Positions 8,053-16,400 of a stretch of 19,590 bases of DNA are shown here, in pieces. Below the pieces are notes generated by a model, which saw only the letters and a program-made list of their open reading frames with translations, searched no databases and had not been told where the DNA came from. Positions within the stretch are counted from its first letter, which is position 1, and every line of letters starts with the position of its first letter. The position numbers and the translations under genes are program-made. The DNA is taken from contig CAZWPF010000060.1 in assembly GCA_964636205.1 (NCBI GenBank), forward strand, positions 1 through 19,590, in the 5' to 3' direction. Source of the DNA: JBEBVQ01 sp964636205 (lineage in GTDB: Bacteria; Bacteroidota; Bacteroidia; Chitinophagales; Chitinophagaceae).

Positions 8053-8919
8053 ATGCTTAGTTACCATCAGGCTTTTCACCAACTTAGGAACGATCTGTCG
8101 GAAGAATATGATGCCCGGGAGGCTGCGGCCATAGCGCAAGAAGTAATGCATCATCTTTCCGGCTGGAACAGACTTCAGTTATTGGATTTCAGAGATAGGC
8201 TGATGGATCAGGAGCAATGCCTGTTGTGGTCGAGATTTGTGGAAGAGTTGAAACGCGGACGCCCTTTACAATATGTGCTGGGCTATGCATGGTTTAGGGG
8301 ACTGCAATTTAAGGTAGACGAGCGGGTGTTGATTCCCCGGCCCGAAACGGAAGAGTTAATACAATGGATACTGGACGAACGTGGGAGCGTGACAACAGGA
8401 ACTGCACTCGACATTGGTACAGGATCTGGATGCATACCGATAAGTTTGAAGTTAGCGATGCCCCTTTGGGAGGTGGAAACCTGTGATGTTAGTGAGGGAG
8501 CTTTGGAGTTGGCCGGAGAGAATGCCGAATTATTAGGAGTGGCTATAACTTTTAGGCAACTGGATATATTGAACAGGGGACATTGGTTAGAATTGCCGAA
8601 ATATGATATTTTGATTTCAAACCCACCCTATATTCCTTTGAGAGAACGGGAAACCTTGGATCTGAATGTACGGGCATTTGAGCCGGGACTGGCCTTGTTC
8701 ACACCGGATGAAGATCCGTTATTATTCTATCGTGCCATTGCAGAAATGGGCCGCTCAAAGCTTAAAGAAGAAGGTCTTATATTTTGCGAGTTACACAGAG
8801 ATTTTGCGGAGGCTACTGCTGAGATGTTTAGATCCACTGGTTACCAAGTAATTTTAAAAGCGGATATGCATGGCAACCCCCGAATGTTGAAAGCTTGGTT
8901 TGAGACCTCGGTGGAATGA
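8053..8919 (+). CDS. prmC: Release factor glutamine methyltransferase PrmC (HemK)
   Basis: SAM-dependent methyltransferase that modifies the glutamine of the GGQ motif in peptide-chain release factors RF1 and RF2; cytoplasmic. Visible features: N-terminal helical release-factor-binding domain (about 1-75) with REAAAIAQ at 22-29; family signature LIPRPETEEL at 93-102; SAM motif I DIGTGSG at 120-126; and the catalytic NPPY at 190-193 that binds the target glutamine. The C-terminal part includes EPGLALFTPDEDPLLFYR, also typical. At 288 residues it has normal length. Start ATG 8053 gives the expected N-terminal domain. The gene is monocistronic by context: a divergent gene lies upstream and the convergent fumC downstream, with a hairpin between. 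A promoter box immediately precedes the start. Confidence 0.96.
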   Translation: MLSYHQAFHQLRNDLSEEYDAREAAAIAQEVMHHLSGWNRLQLLDFRDRLMDQEQCLLWSRFVEELKRGRPLQYVLGYAWFRGLQFKVDERVLIPRPETEELIQWILDERGSVTTGTALDIGTGSGCIPISLKLAMPLWEVETCDVSEGALELAGENAELLGVAITFRQLDILNRGHWLELPKYDILISNPPYIPLRERETLDLNVRAFEPGLALFTPDEDPLLFYRAIAEMGRSKLKEEGLIFCELHRDFAEATAEMFRSTGYQVILKADMHGNPRMLKAWFETSVE

Positions 8920-8957
8920 GCAGTATAAATTGTAATTGATTATTGACAAATGAGCAT

Positions 8958-9003
8958 AAAAAAACCGTTATGCCCTGAAGTAATTCAAGTGACATAACGG
9001 TTT
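8958..9003 (-). terminator. Terminator of fumC, possibly also used by prmC
   Basis: An 11-bp perfect inverted repeat, AAACCGTTATG (8962-8972) and CATAACGGTTT (8993-9003), encloses a 20-nt loop that may itself pair through TGAA (8976-8979) and TTCA (8984-8987). On the minus strand the stem starts 18 nt after the fumC stop and runs into T residues (8964 down to 8958). On the plus strand it is followed only by ATCGTTT after the stem, so its use as a terminator for prmC would be weaker. Confidence 0.88.
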
Positions 9004-9021
9004 ATCGTTTAGAGGACGGAA

Positions 9022-10419
9022 TTAGATTTCGCCTACCATAGTTTTGGGATCCACCCATTCATCGAATTGTTCGGGAGTGAGGTAGCCCAGTTCTACTGCT
9101 GTTTCCTTCAAAGTCTTACCTTGTTTGTGCGCGGTTTGTGCGATTTCTGCAGCTTTGTAATAACCGATTTTGGTATTGAGTGCAGTTACCAGCATCAATG
9201 AATTATTAAGATGTTGGTCTATATTCTTTTGGATAGGAGCGATACCAACGGCACATTTATCGTTGAAGCTTACACAACCTTCGCCAATCAGACGGGCAGA
9301 ATGCAAGAAGTTGTAGATCATCATCGGTTTGAACACGTTCAATTCAAAATGACCATTTGCGCCGCCGATATTGATCGCTACATCATTACCCATAACTTGA
9401 GCAGCGATCATTGTGAGCGCTTCACATTGCGTAGGATTGACTTTTCCCGGCATGATGGAAGAACCCGGTTCGTTGTCTGGAATGAAAATTTCCCCGATAC
9501 CTGATCTAGGACCTGAGCTCAGCATTCTCACGTCATTAGCGATCTTCATCAGACTGACGGCAACAGTTTTCAGGGCGCCATGTGCTTCCACGATTGCATC
9601 GTGTGCGGCCAAGGCTTCAAATTTGTTTTCTGCTGTAACGAAAGGCAGTCCGGTCAGCTCGGCAATTTTTTCAGCCACTTTCACGGCATAGCCTTGTGGA
9701 GTATTGATACCGGTACCCACTGCTGTACCACCCAGTGCGAGTTCTGCCAAATGGGGTAAAGTGTTGTTGATAGCTCTCAGTCCGTGATCCAATTGTGATA
9801 CATAACCACTGATTTCCTGTCCCAAAGTGAGCGGAGTGGCATCCATGAAGTGGGTTCTACCGATTTTCACGACATGCATGAATTCTTTGGCCTTTGCATC
9901 CAAAGTATCGCGAAGTTTTTTAATCCCCGGTATTGTAACATCTACTAACATTTTATACGCTGCGATATGCATTGCGGTCGGGAAAGTATCGTTGGACGAC
10001 TGAGACTTGTTAACATCGTCGTTGGGATGTATAGCTTTCTCCTTATCGGTGAGCTGGCCTCCTTGGATAACATGCGCACGGTAAGCTACTACCTCGTTGA
10101 CGTTCATGTTGGATTGGGTTCCGGAACCTGTTTGCCATACGACCAGTGGGAATTCATTGTCGAGTTTCCCTTCTAAAATTTCATCACAAACCTGAGCTAT
10201 CAGCTTCGATTTTTCTTCGGGTAATACTCCGAGGGCTGTATTGGTAAGAGCAGCTGCTTTTTTCAAATATGCAAAAGCATGGATGATTTCCCGGGGCATC
10301 CGATTGATATCCTGTGCGATTTTAAAATTGTCTATGGAACGTTGAGTTTGCGCTCCAAAGTAGGCATTGGCGGGTACTTTTACCTCGCCCATGGTGTCTT
10401 TTTCGATACGGAAATCCAT
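9022..10419 (-). CDS. fumC: Fumarate hydratase class II
   Basis: Interconverts fumarate and L-malate in the TCA cycle; iron-independent homotetramer in the cytoplasm. Visible features: opening MDFRIEKDTMGEVKVPANAY typical of FumC; WQTGSGTQSNMNVNEV at 95-110; SSNDTFPTAMH at 141-151; GRTHFMDATPLTLGQE at 187-202 with catalytic His190; and the superfamily signature GSSIMPGKVNP at 319-329 with the catalytic serine on the mobile loop. The last 60 residues form the usual C-terminal domain. At 465 residues the length is standard. Aspartase and argininosuccinate lyase share the superfamily signature, but the N-terminal sequence and TGSGTQSNMN fit fumarase best. Start ATG 10419 is supported by the conserved N-terminus. 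A -7 promoter box lies about 100 bp upstream and a strong terminator follows. Confidence 0.97.
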   Translation of the reverse strand: MDFRIEKDTMGEVKVPANAYFGAQTQRSIDNFKIAQDINRMPREIIHAFAYLKKAAALTNTALGVLPEEKSKLIAQVCDEILEGKLDNEFPLVVWQTGSGTQSNMNVNEVVAYRAHVIQGGQLTDKEKAIHPNDDVNKSQSSNDTFPTAMHIAAYKMLVDVTIPGIKKLRDTLDAKAKEFMHVVKIGRTHFMDATPLTLGQEISGYVSQLDHGLRAINNTLPHLAELALGGTAVGTGINTPQGYAVKVAEKIAELTGLPFVTAENKFEALAAHDAIVEAHGALKTVAVSLMKIANDVRMLSSGPRSGIGEIFIPDNEPGSSIMPGKVNPTQCEALTMIAAQVMGNDVAINIGGANGHFELNVFKPMMIYNFLHSARLIGEGCVSFNDKCAVGIAPIQKNIDQHLNNSLMLVTALNTKIGYYKAAEIAQTAHKQGKTLKETAVELGYLTPEQFDEWVDPKTMVGEI

Positions 10420-10521
10420 TGGTTATAAATTTGTGTATTTAACTGATGTGTCGGGCATGCCTGAATTTACAGATTGGTATTATCGGGTAATGCCGGCTGT
10501 TGTTGCAAGTTTTTTGCGCTG

Positions 10522-10529
10522 CAAAGATA
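10522..10529 (-). promoter_or_regulatory. -7 promoter element for fumC
   Basis: The minus strand reads TATCTTTG, an exact TAnnTTTG match, in the 163-bp gap between fumC and the response regulator. A start near 10516-10518 would give a leader of about 98 nt. No clear -33 TTTG is present at the usual spacing. The rest of the gap holds no gene that I can support. Confidence 0.5.
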
Positions 10530-10582
10530 TTATATAATTTGGTGGTGGTGCGCCAGTCCATCCAACTGTTTCATTTCAACAA

Positions 10583-11221
10583 TTATTTAACCAGTCCCAT
10601 TGTCATTGCTTTTTTGATCAGCAACGCTGTGTTGGTACAGTCAAGCTTTAGTAGAATATTATATCTGTAATATTCTACCGTTTTAAAACTGATAAACAGT
10701 TTTGATGCAATTTCCTGACCGGTCAGTCCATCGGCAATTAACTGTAATATCTCTTTTTCTCTTGGGGTAAGAGTTGTTTTGAGCGTAGCCATTCTTTTGA
10801 CACCGGTTTCGAAGTCTCTCAGTTCGTCTCGGAGAGACTCTTCAATAAAGGAGCCACCTTGAAAGATGGTTTCTATCGCTTTGATAAGGGTTGCTTCTTC
10901 TGTAGTTTTCAGTAAATACCCTTTGGCGCCATTAGCGATCATACTATTGACGTGGAGGACGCTGTTAAAATTGGTAAGCGCGATTATCTTTATAAGCGGG
11001 AATTTTTTCAATACCAAATGGGTCAATTCGTCTCCCGGTTTATCAGGCAACTGAATATCCAACAGCAACACATCCGGCATTTGCTCTTGAATACCTTCGA
11101 GCATGCGGGCACCGGTGGTATAGGTGCCCACGATCGAAATATGATTATAGTCGGCTAGCATGTTCTTTAGTCCGTTGATTACCACGGGGTGGTCGTCGGT
11201 AATGGCCACTTTGATATTCAT
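10583..11221 (-). CDS. LuxR/NarL-type response regulator, ATGA overlap with its kinase
   Basis: Response regulator of 212 residues, partner of the kinase encoded immediately upstream on the same strand. Start ATG 11221 is chosen because it puts the receiver domain at the N-terminus (MNIKVAITDDHP) and overlaps the kinase stop as ATGA; a start further upstream at 11251 would add 10 residues that lie inside the kinase gene. Receiver domain about 2-120 with D9-D10, phospho-acceptor D55 in LLLDIQLPD, T83 and K105. LuxR/GerE helix-turn-helix at about 147-208. The DNA-binding domain matches that of the regulator at 1447-2103 at 40 of 61 aligned positions by eye, so the two are paralogues; the recognition-helix region is close but not identical. 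A likely target is the adjacent divergent region, or its own operon; this is inference. Confidence 0.95.
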   Translation of the reverse strand: MNIKVAITDDHPVVINGLKNMLADYNHISIVGTYTTGARMLEGIQEQMPDVLLLDIQLPDKPGDELTHLVLKKFPLIKIIALTNFNSVLHVNSMIANGAKGYLLKTTEEATLIKAIETIFQGGSFIEESLRDELRDFETGVKRMATLKTTLTPREKEILQLIADGLTGQEIASKLFISFKTVEYYRYNILLKLDCTNTALLIKKAMTMGLVK

Positions 11222-13245
11222 GATGTTATATTTTTTTCGAACAACGAACAATTTAATTCAATATAAATAACTGTTCCCTTACCTTCTGTGGAATCGATCA
11301 GCATTTCCCCTTGTACAGATTCTATCCTTGCTGCGAGTTGTCTCAGACCGGTTCCGCTTGGGGTTCCGCTTGCAGAAAACCCTTTTCCGTTATCTTCTAC
11401 AACAATTCTCAATTGTTGGTCTTGTTTACGAATTTGGATGATGGCATGGTTAGCTTCGGCATGTTTTATAATATTTTGAATCAGTTCCTGTACTATTCTG
11501 TAGAGTAGTAATGTAAATGAGTCGTTTAATTCATCTATTTCTCCATATAGGTGCAGGTCGGTTTGGAGTTGCCCTGATTTATTGATCTGTTCACAGTAAA
11601 GCATCAAAGCGTTCGACAGGCCATATCTGGTGAGCACATCGGGCATTAGGTTATGTGCGGTACTGCGTACATCGTTGGCGGTATTGCCGATCATATCAAT
11701 AATATCTACCAATGGTTTGATTTCTTCCAACCCGGGATAATCTTTGGTCACCGCTCTGAAGTTCATCTTGATGGCTGCAAGCTGACTTCCGATCCCGTCG
11801 TGCAGTTCGCGTGCTAACCGTGCTCTTTCTTTTTCTTCACCGTGCATTATTGCCTTGAGCTGTGATATTTCCTGTTCTTTCTGGAGGGTACGGATTTTTT
11901 CGGCTTGTAAGCGTTGTTTATTGCGGTAGCTTCTGATCAAAGAGGCTAAGAGTATGCTAAGAATGACGATACCTGTGACGGCTCCGGCAATTAATATATT
12001 ATTTTTTTGAATTCTGCTTTCCTGTCGGGTGATCATCAATTGTTTTTCCAGTAGTTCCTTATCTTTTTGTGTAATCCGGTATTTTAAGTCGAGCTGATAC
12101 ATATTGGTTTTCACCTGTTCGTTGCTCAGACTGTCTTTCAGATAGGTATAGTTCTTATGGTGATGATAGGCATTGTCGATTTTGCCGATGGCTTCGTACA
12201 GCTTTGCGAGGAGTTGGTGGATGTTAATAATATTATGACTTAGCTGGAAGCTTTCCGCATTGGAGAGTGCTTGATTTAAGATTTTTTCGGCTTTGTTATA
12301 GTCTTTTAGCTGGAAATGAGCTTGTCCTAATGACGCGAGTGCGGTGACTTGATAATATGGGTTAATATTTCCTTGGATTGCCAACGCCTCTTGTAAATAG
12401 GGTAGTGCTTGTTCCGGCTTCCCAAAGGAAAGGTAGATGTCTCCGAGATTGTTGAGCAGCCCGTGTTGAATTCGTCTGAAATTGTGTTCTCTTGCGATTT
12501 TTAGACCTGCGTTATATAGTTCCAGACTTTTTTGCCAGTCCTTTTGCTGCTTATAGATTACACCTTTATTGGCAAGAACGGTTGCTGTAAGGTTGTAATC
12601 ATTTTCAGCTCTGGCTATTTTTTCAGCAAGATCCAGATAGTATAGGGCTTTGGAGCTGTCCTGCTGTTCTGGTTCCAGATAGCCCAGTGCCATACCAATA
12701 TTATTATAAGTTCCGCCTAAACTAACCTTGTTATTGGGATCCGGATATTTTTTAGCCAACTGTTCCGCTTGGAACAAATAATTCAGACTTTGTTCGTAGG
12801 CGCCTTTATAGACCAATGCCCTTCCGATGTCATTATATATCGATGCTAGTTCTTGCAGGCCTTCCGCTGATTGGGGTGCATATAGCAGTGCTTCCCTTAA
12901 ATAATTTAAAGCTTCGAGGTATTTCCCGTTATTAATCCTCAGGTCGCCCAATTTGGATAATGCCAGAGCGATCCCGTATGTATATCCTAAAGATTTACTT
13001 TGGTCGAGTGCGGTAGAAAGATATAAATATGCACTATCCGGTTTGGTGTAGCTAATGGTGACCCCTCTTCTGATTGCCCGATTGATTTCGCTCGTATCGT
13101 AGGGGTATTGGATTTTTTCCAATTCCGTCCATGACTGAGCTAGAGAACCCATTGATATACAGATCGTTAACAAAAATGCTCCTATTGACCTGTAATTGGG
13201 TCCGAGTAGTTTTAAAATGCTGATCTGAATCAACCTGATATTCAT
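11218..13245 (-). CDS. TPR-containing sensor histidine kinase (NarL/HisKA_3 family), complete
   Basis: Sensor kinase of 675 residues from ATG 13245; a TTG at 13257 would add only 4 residues. In order: signal peptide or N-terminal anchor about 18-37 (IGAFLLTICISMGSLAQ); at least six TPR-like repeats about 70-370 (for example LASIYNDIGRALVYKGAYEQ, LANKGVIYKQQKDWQKSLEL, LNNLGDIYLSFGKPEQALPY); coiled coil 380-415; membrane segment about 417-437; second coiled coil 440-470; HisKA_3 with ARELHDG and phospho-acceptor His482; HATPase_c with N-box ELIQNIIKHA (587-596) and G-box EDNGKGF (617-623). By topology the TPR array should be periplasmic and the kinase cytoplasmic. It shares its whole layout with the truncated kinase at the window start. 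It is coupled to the downstream regulator by an ATGA overlap and divergent from a T9SS cargo gene. Confidence 0.95.
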   Translation of the reverse strand: MNIRLIQISILKLLGPNYRSIGAFLLTICISMGSLAQSWTELEKIQYPYDTSEINRAIRRGVTISYTKPDSAYLYLSTALDQSKSLGYTYGIALALSKLGDLRINNGKYLEALNYLREALLYAPQSAEGLQELASIYNDIGRALVYKGAYEQSLNYLFQAEQLAKKYPDPNNKVSLGGTYNNIGMALGYLEPEQQDSSKALYYLDLAEKIARAENDYNLTATVLANKGVIYKQQKDWQKSLELYNAGLKIAREHNFRRIQHGLLNNLGDIYLSFGKPEQALPYLQEALAIQGNINPYYQVTALASLGQAHFQLKDYNKAEKILNQALSNAESFQLSHNIINIHQLLAKLYEAIGKIDNAYHHHKNYTYLKDSLSNEQVKTNMYQLDLKYRITQKDKELLEKQLMITRQESRIQKNNILIAGAVTGIVILSILLASLIRSYRNKQRLQAEKIRTLQKEQEISQLKAIMHGEEKERARLARELHDGIGSQLAAIKMNFRAVTKDYPGLEEIKPLVDIIDMIGNTANDVRSTAHNLMPDVLTRYGLSNALMLYCEQINKSGQLQTDLHLYGEIDELNDSFTLLLYRIVQELIQNIIKHAEANHAIIQIRKQDQQLRIVVEDNGKGFSASGTPSGTGLRQLAARIESVQGEMLIDSTEGKGTVIYIELNCSLFEKNITS

Positions 13246-13308
13246 ATAATTAATCAAGTAGAGTTTATAGATTTGAATTAATCACTTAATCATAATAATT
13301 TCAATAAT

Positions 13309-13328
13309 GCTTATTCCGGCGGAAAAGC
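13309..13328. repeat. Imperfect dyad in the divergent intergenic region, candidate operator
   Basis: GCTTATTCCG (13309-13318) and CGGAAAAGC (13320-13328) form an inverted repeat around a single central base; the second arm lacks one T compared with a perfect copy. The inner TTCCG-G-CGGAA is exact. It lies 64 bp upstream of the kinase ATG, in the 224-bp region between the kinase and the T9SS cargo gene. LuxR-type regulators bind dyads as dimers, so it is a candidate operator; no second copy was searched for systematically. Confidence 0.35.
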
Positions 13329-13393
13329 CCTATTTTTATATTAAAATTATAACTATCGGTGAAATCCCCGGGAAGATTATAAAGGTACATAAA

Positions 13394-13420
13394 TAGATTT
13401 GTCCCTATTGATTTGGGACA
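13394..13420 (+). promoter_or_regulatory. -7 element and overlapping inverted repeat upstream of the T9SS cargo gene
   Basis: TAGATTTG (13394-13401) matches TAnnTTTG and would start transcription near 13405, giving a leader of about 65 nt before the ATG at 13470. A perfect 6-bp inverted repeat, TGTCCC (13400-13405) and GGGACA (13415-13420) with a 9-nt spacer, overlaps the end of the box and the predicted start. It could be an operator or a hairpin at the 5' end of the mRNA. No clear -33 element was seen, and in this AT-rich region the octamer also occurs at 13268-13275. Confidence 0.42.
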
Positions 13421-13469
13421 TTGTTTTTGTTCGAATTTCAAGAATACCTAAATAACCTTATCTAAAAAC

Positions 13470-16400
13470 ATGTTCAATTTTACTAAAATTTTTGTGTCGA
13501 GAGGGATGATGCTCCGCGCTTATGTCACAGTATTGATTTTTTGGTTACTGAGTATGCAAGCCGCGCGGGCTGTAACGGTGACCGGAGCTGAGATACGTGT
13601 GGATTACATTGGAAAGAACGGGCCAACAGATCTCAGTTATCGTGTGTACCTAACGATTTACACTCAGTGCGATGCGAGTGGCTCTATTGCATTGAAGCCT
13701 GGTGTTGAAATCGATGTTTTTTCAGCCAAACATGGTATTGATATGAAGATGCCACTATCCAGACTCACTTTGACCGGGCAGGATACATTAAGTATGCTTT
13801 GTCCTTCTAGTGGCATTCGTAATTCTTGTTTTGATATAAATAATGTAAACACTTGGCCCGGATATATACGAAATACATACACCGGTGTTATATCGCTGCC
13901 TTTACGGAGTGATGACTGGGTGTTTTATTATTGGCATCCCGGGAATGGCCGCGGAACTACTTCAGTTAACCTTTGCGACTATTGGGTGATGCACGTTGCT
14001 GCAGTTTGTGAGTTCAACAATCTGGAGCGACATGATAACAGTTCTCCGCGTTTTGCCGCTAATCCGTTTAAATATTTGAAATCGGGGATGCCGGACGAAA
14101 TATACAACGGTGCTACTGACCCTGATTTAGATTCAATTGTTGTTACTCCTTATTATTCTCTGGGATGTCTAACATTCAACGGTGCGCAATGTCCTACATG
14201 CGGTTTGTATTCTGAAGTGACTTATGCGCCAGGTTTGGATGTCAACAATCCCATTCCGACTACAACGCCCAATTCTTATCGTGTAGATCCGCAGACAGGT
14301 ACCGCCTCTTTTACAACCATGGGCTCATCAAATTATGCCTTCGGTTTTAAAGTATCAGAGTACGATCGCCGCACCGGTAAGTTGATGGGTTTTGTGACAC
14401 GTGATATCGCATTGCCTGTACGTTATTATACCGGCGGAGATTACAAGTTGGATACAATACCATCCAATGTTAACGGCGCTGTGGTTATGCCTTCAGGTAC
14501 CAATAATCTGGTGGTTTGCCCCGGTACTACCGTGAGTTTTGATTTCGGTGTCCAGCCCGGCGCGATGGGCAATATTCACATGTTTGCCCAACATGGAACG
14601 GGTGGGAATTTTACAGTTACCGGCAATGGTTCGAACAATCCAACTGGTCAATTTACATGGACGCCCGGCCCTAATGATATCGGATTTTATGAGGTCATTA
14701 TTAATGCCGTTGATTCTGCATGTAACAATACATCATTCCCCATGTTTCATCCGCAAAGCCGGGTAGTATTAATCAAGGTTGTTTCCGGCATCGACGCCGG
14801 TCCGGATCAACATTATTGTGTTCTGGATGATGATACGGTTATTTTGGATGGGGGAACATATCCCGGTTTGACATGGCTGTGGACAAATTTAGATGGTAGT
14901 GCAGCTTCCACTCTGGATCAGCCTAACCATTTTGCTACACGCGCCCGCCCTCTGAATACAACCAGTTATGTGGTTACGGCTACTGGTTTGCCTTCAACTT
15001 GTAAATCCAGAGATACAGTTACCGTTCATGTGGATACTGCAAACTACCTGACTGTTACTCCAGAAAGTCCTATAGTATTGTGTGATAAGGAGTCGTTTAT
15101 TTTAGATGTCAACGCTTCGGGTCCCCCACCATTTCAAAACTACGCATGCGACCTGACCGGCGATATTCCTTCAACGTCTGAGGAGCGAGTTGATGTAGTT
15201 CCGCTGGGAGGTGTTTTGCAATCTGGCGGAAATGCACAGGGCTCGCCATTTGGGGATCTGGTAACGGCAAGACATCAATATCTGATACGCAGATCGGACC
15301 TGCAGGCAGCGGGTATGCACTCCGGAACGATTACCGGCATGAGTCTGTTTGCCGCCGGTAATACAGCTGGTGCTTCTTATGGTAATTTGAAAATACACCT
15401 GAAGTGCACGCAACTCACTGCTTTGGATGCAAATGCTTTTGAACAAGGAACCGTGCCGGTATATGCCAGTTGGGGGATGGTGCCGATCCCTGCTTCCGGG
15501 AGAATCGATTTTGATTTTGATGCTTGGTACAATTGGGATTCAACACAGAACCTGATCGTGGAGATTTGCTATACTACAAAGACGGGAACCGGGGGGATAC
15601 AGACTGAATTCTATCCCACATTCTATACCAGTTGTGTTTATACGGCTAATGCAACCGGCAATAGTGTTTGCGGAGGTGGTGTTAGCGGTACCGGTCCAAA
15701 TTCTTTAAACGAGATACCGAGGATTGAATTTAAGTATCACCCTGCTCCGGAGGCTGAGTTTCAGTATGCTTGGCTAAGATTAGAGGGCGATTATCTTTCT
15801 GATACTGCCGGACAGAATCCATCTATTGATATAACACAGAGAACTAAGTACTATGTCCATTCTCGTGGTCGCAGCGGATGTTTGCTCCGAGATTCATTTG
15901 ATGTTTTTATTTCTGATCGGGATTTCAATATACGCCCCTTGGATACTACCATATGTGAAGGCGATACGGCATACTTGTATGTTACAGGTGGTTATCAGCA
16001 TCAGTGGTATGAGGGTGCGTTTACCCCTGCTGCAAGTTTGAGCTGCGCTAATTGTGCGGAACCGGTAGCAACACCCAGAGAGACTACTGAATACACTGTG
16101 ATCGTAAGCGATAGTCTGGCTTGTTCAGATACCCTAAGTGCTACCGTTAATGTATTACCGGCAACTAATGTGAAAATTCTTACAAAGGATACAATGATCA
16201 AGTATGGTCAAAGTATACAATTGGAAGCTACAGGTGCGCAATTTTATTCCTGGGAACCACCCTTGTATCTGGATAATCCGGGAATACCCAATCCTATTGC
16301 CCGACCGAAAAGGGACATTATCTATACCATTACCGGCGCAAGTCATGTATTGTGCAACAGTAAGGATTCTGTACGGATCACTATCGATTACAAAGGTAAT

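Noticed and set aside
11222..11251. Longer start for the second response regulator, adding 10 residues
   Set aside because: The added residues are not conserved in receiver domains and lie inside the kinase gene; the ATG at 11221 gives the standard ATGA coupling.
13268..13275. Second TAGATTTG octamer on the plus strand close to the kinase start
   Set aside because: It is about 200 bp from the plus-strand gene and points away from the kinase; probably chance in AT-rich DNA.
15171..15446. Open frame on the minus strand inside the T9SS cargo gene
   Set aside because: Lies wholly within a well-supported coding sequence and has no recognisable domain or promoter.
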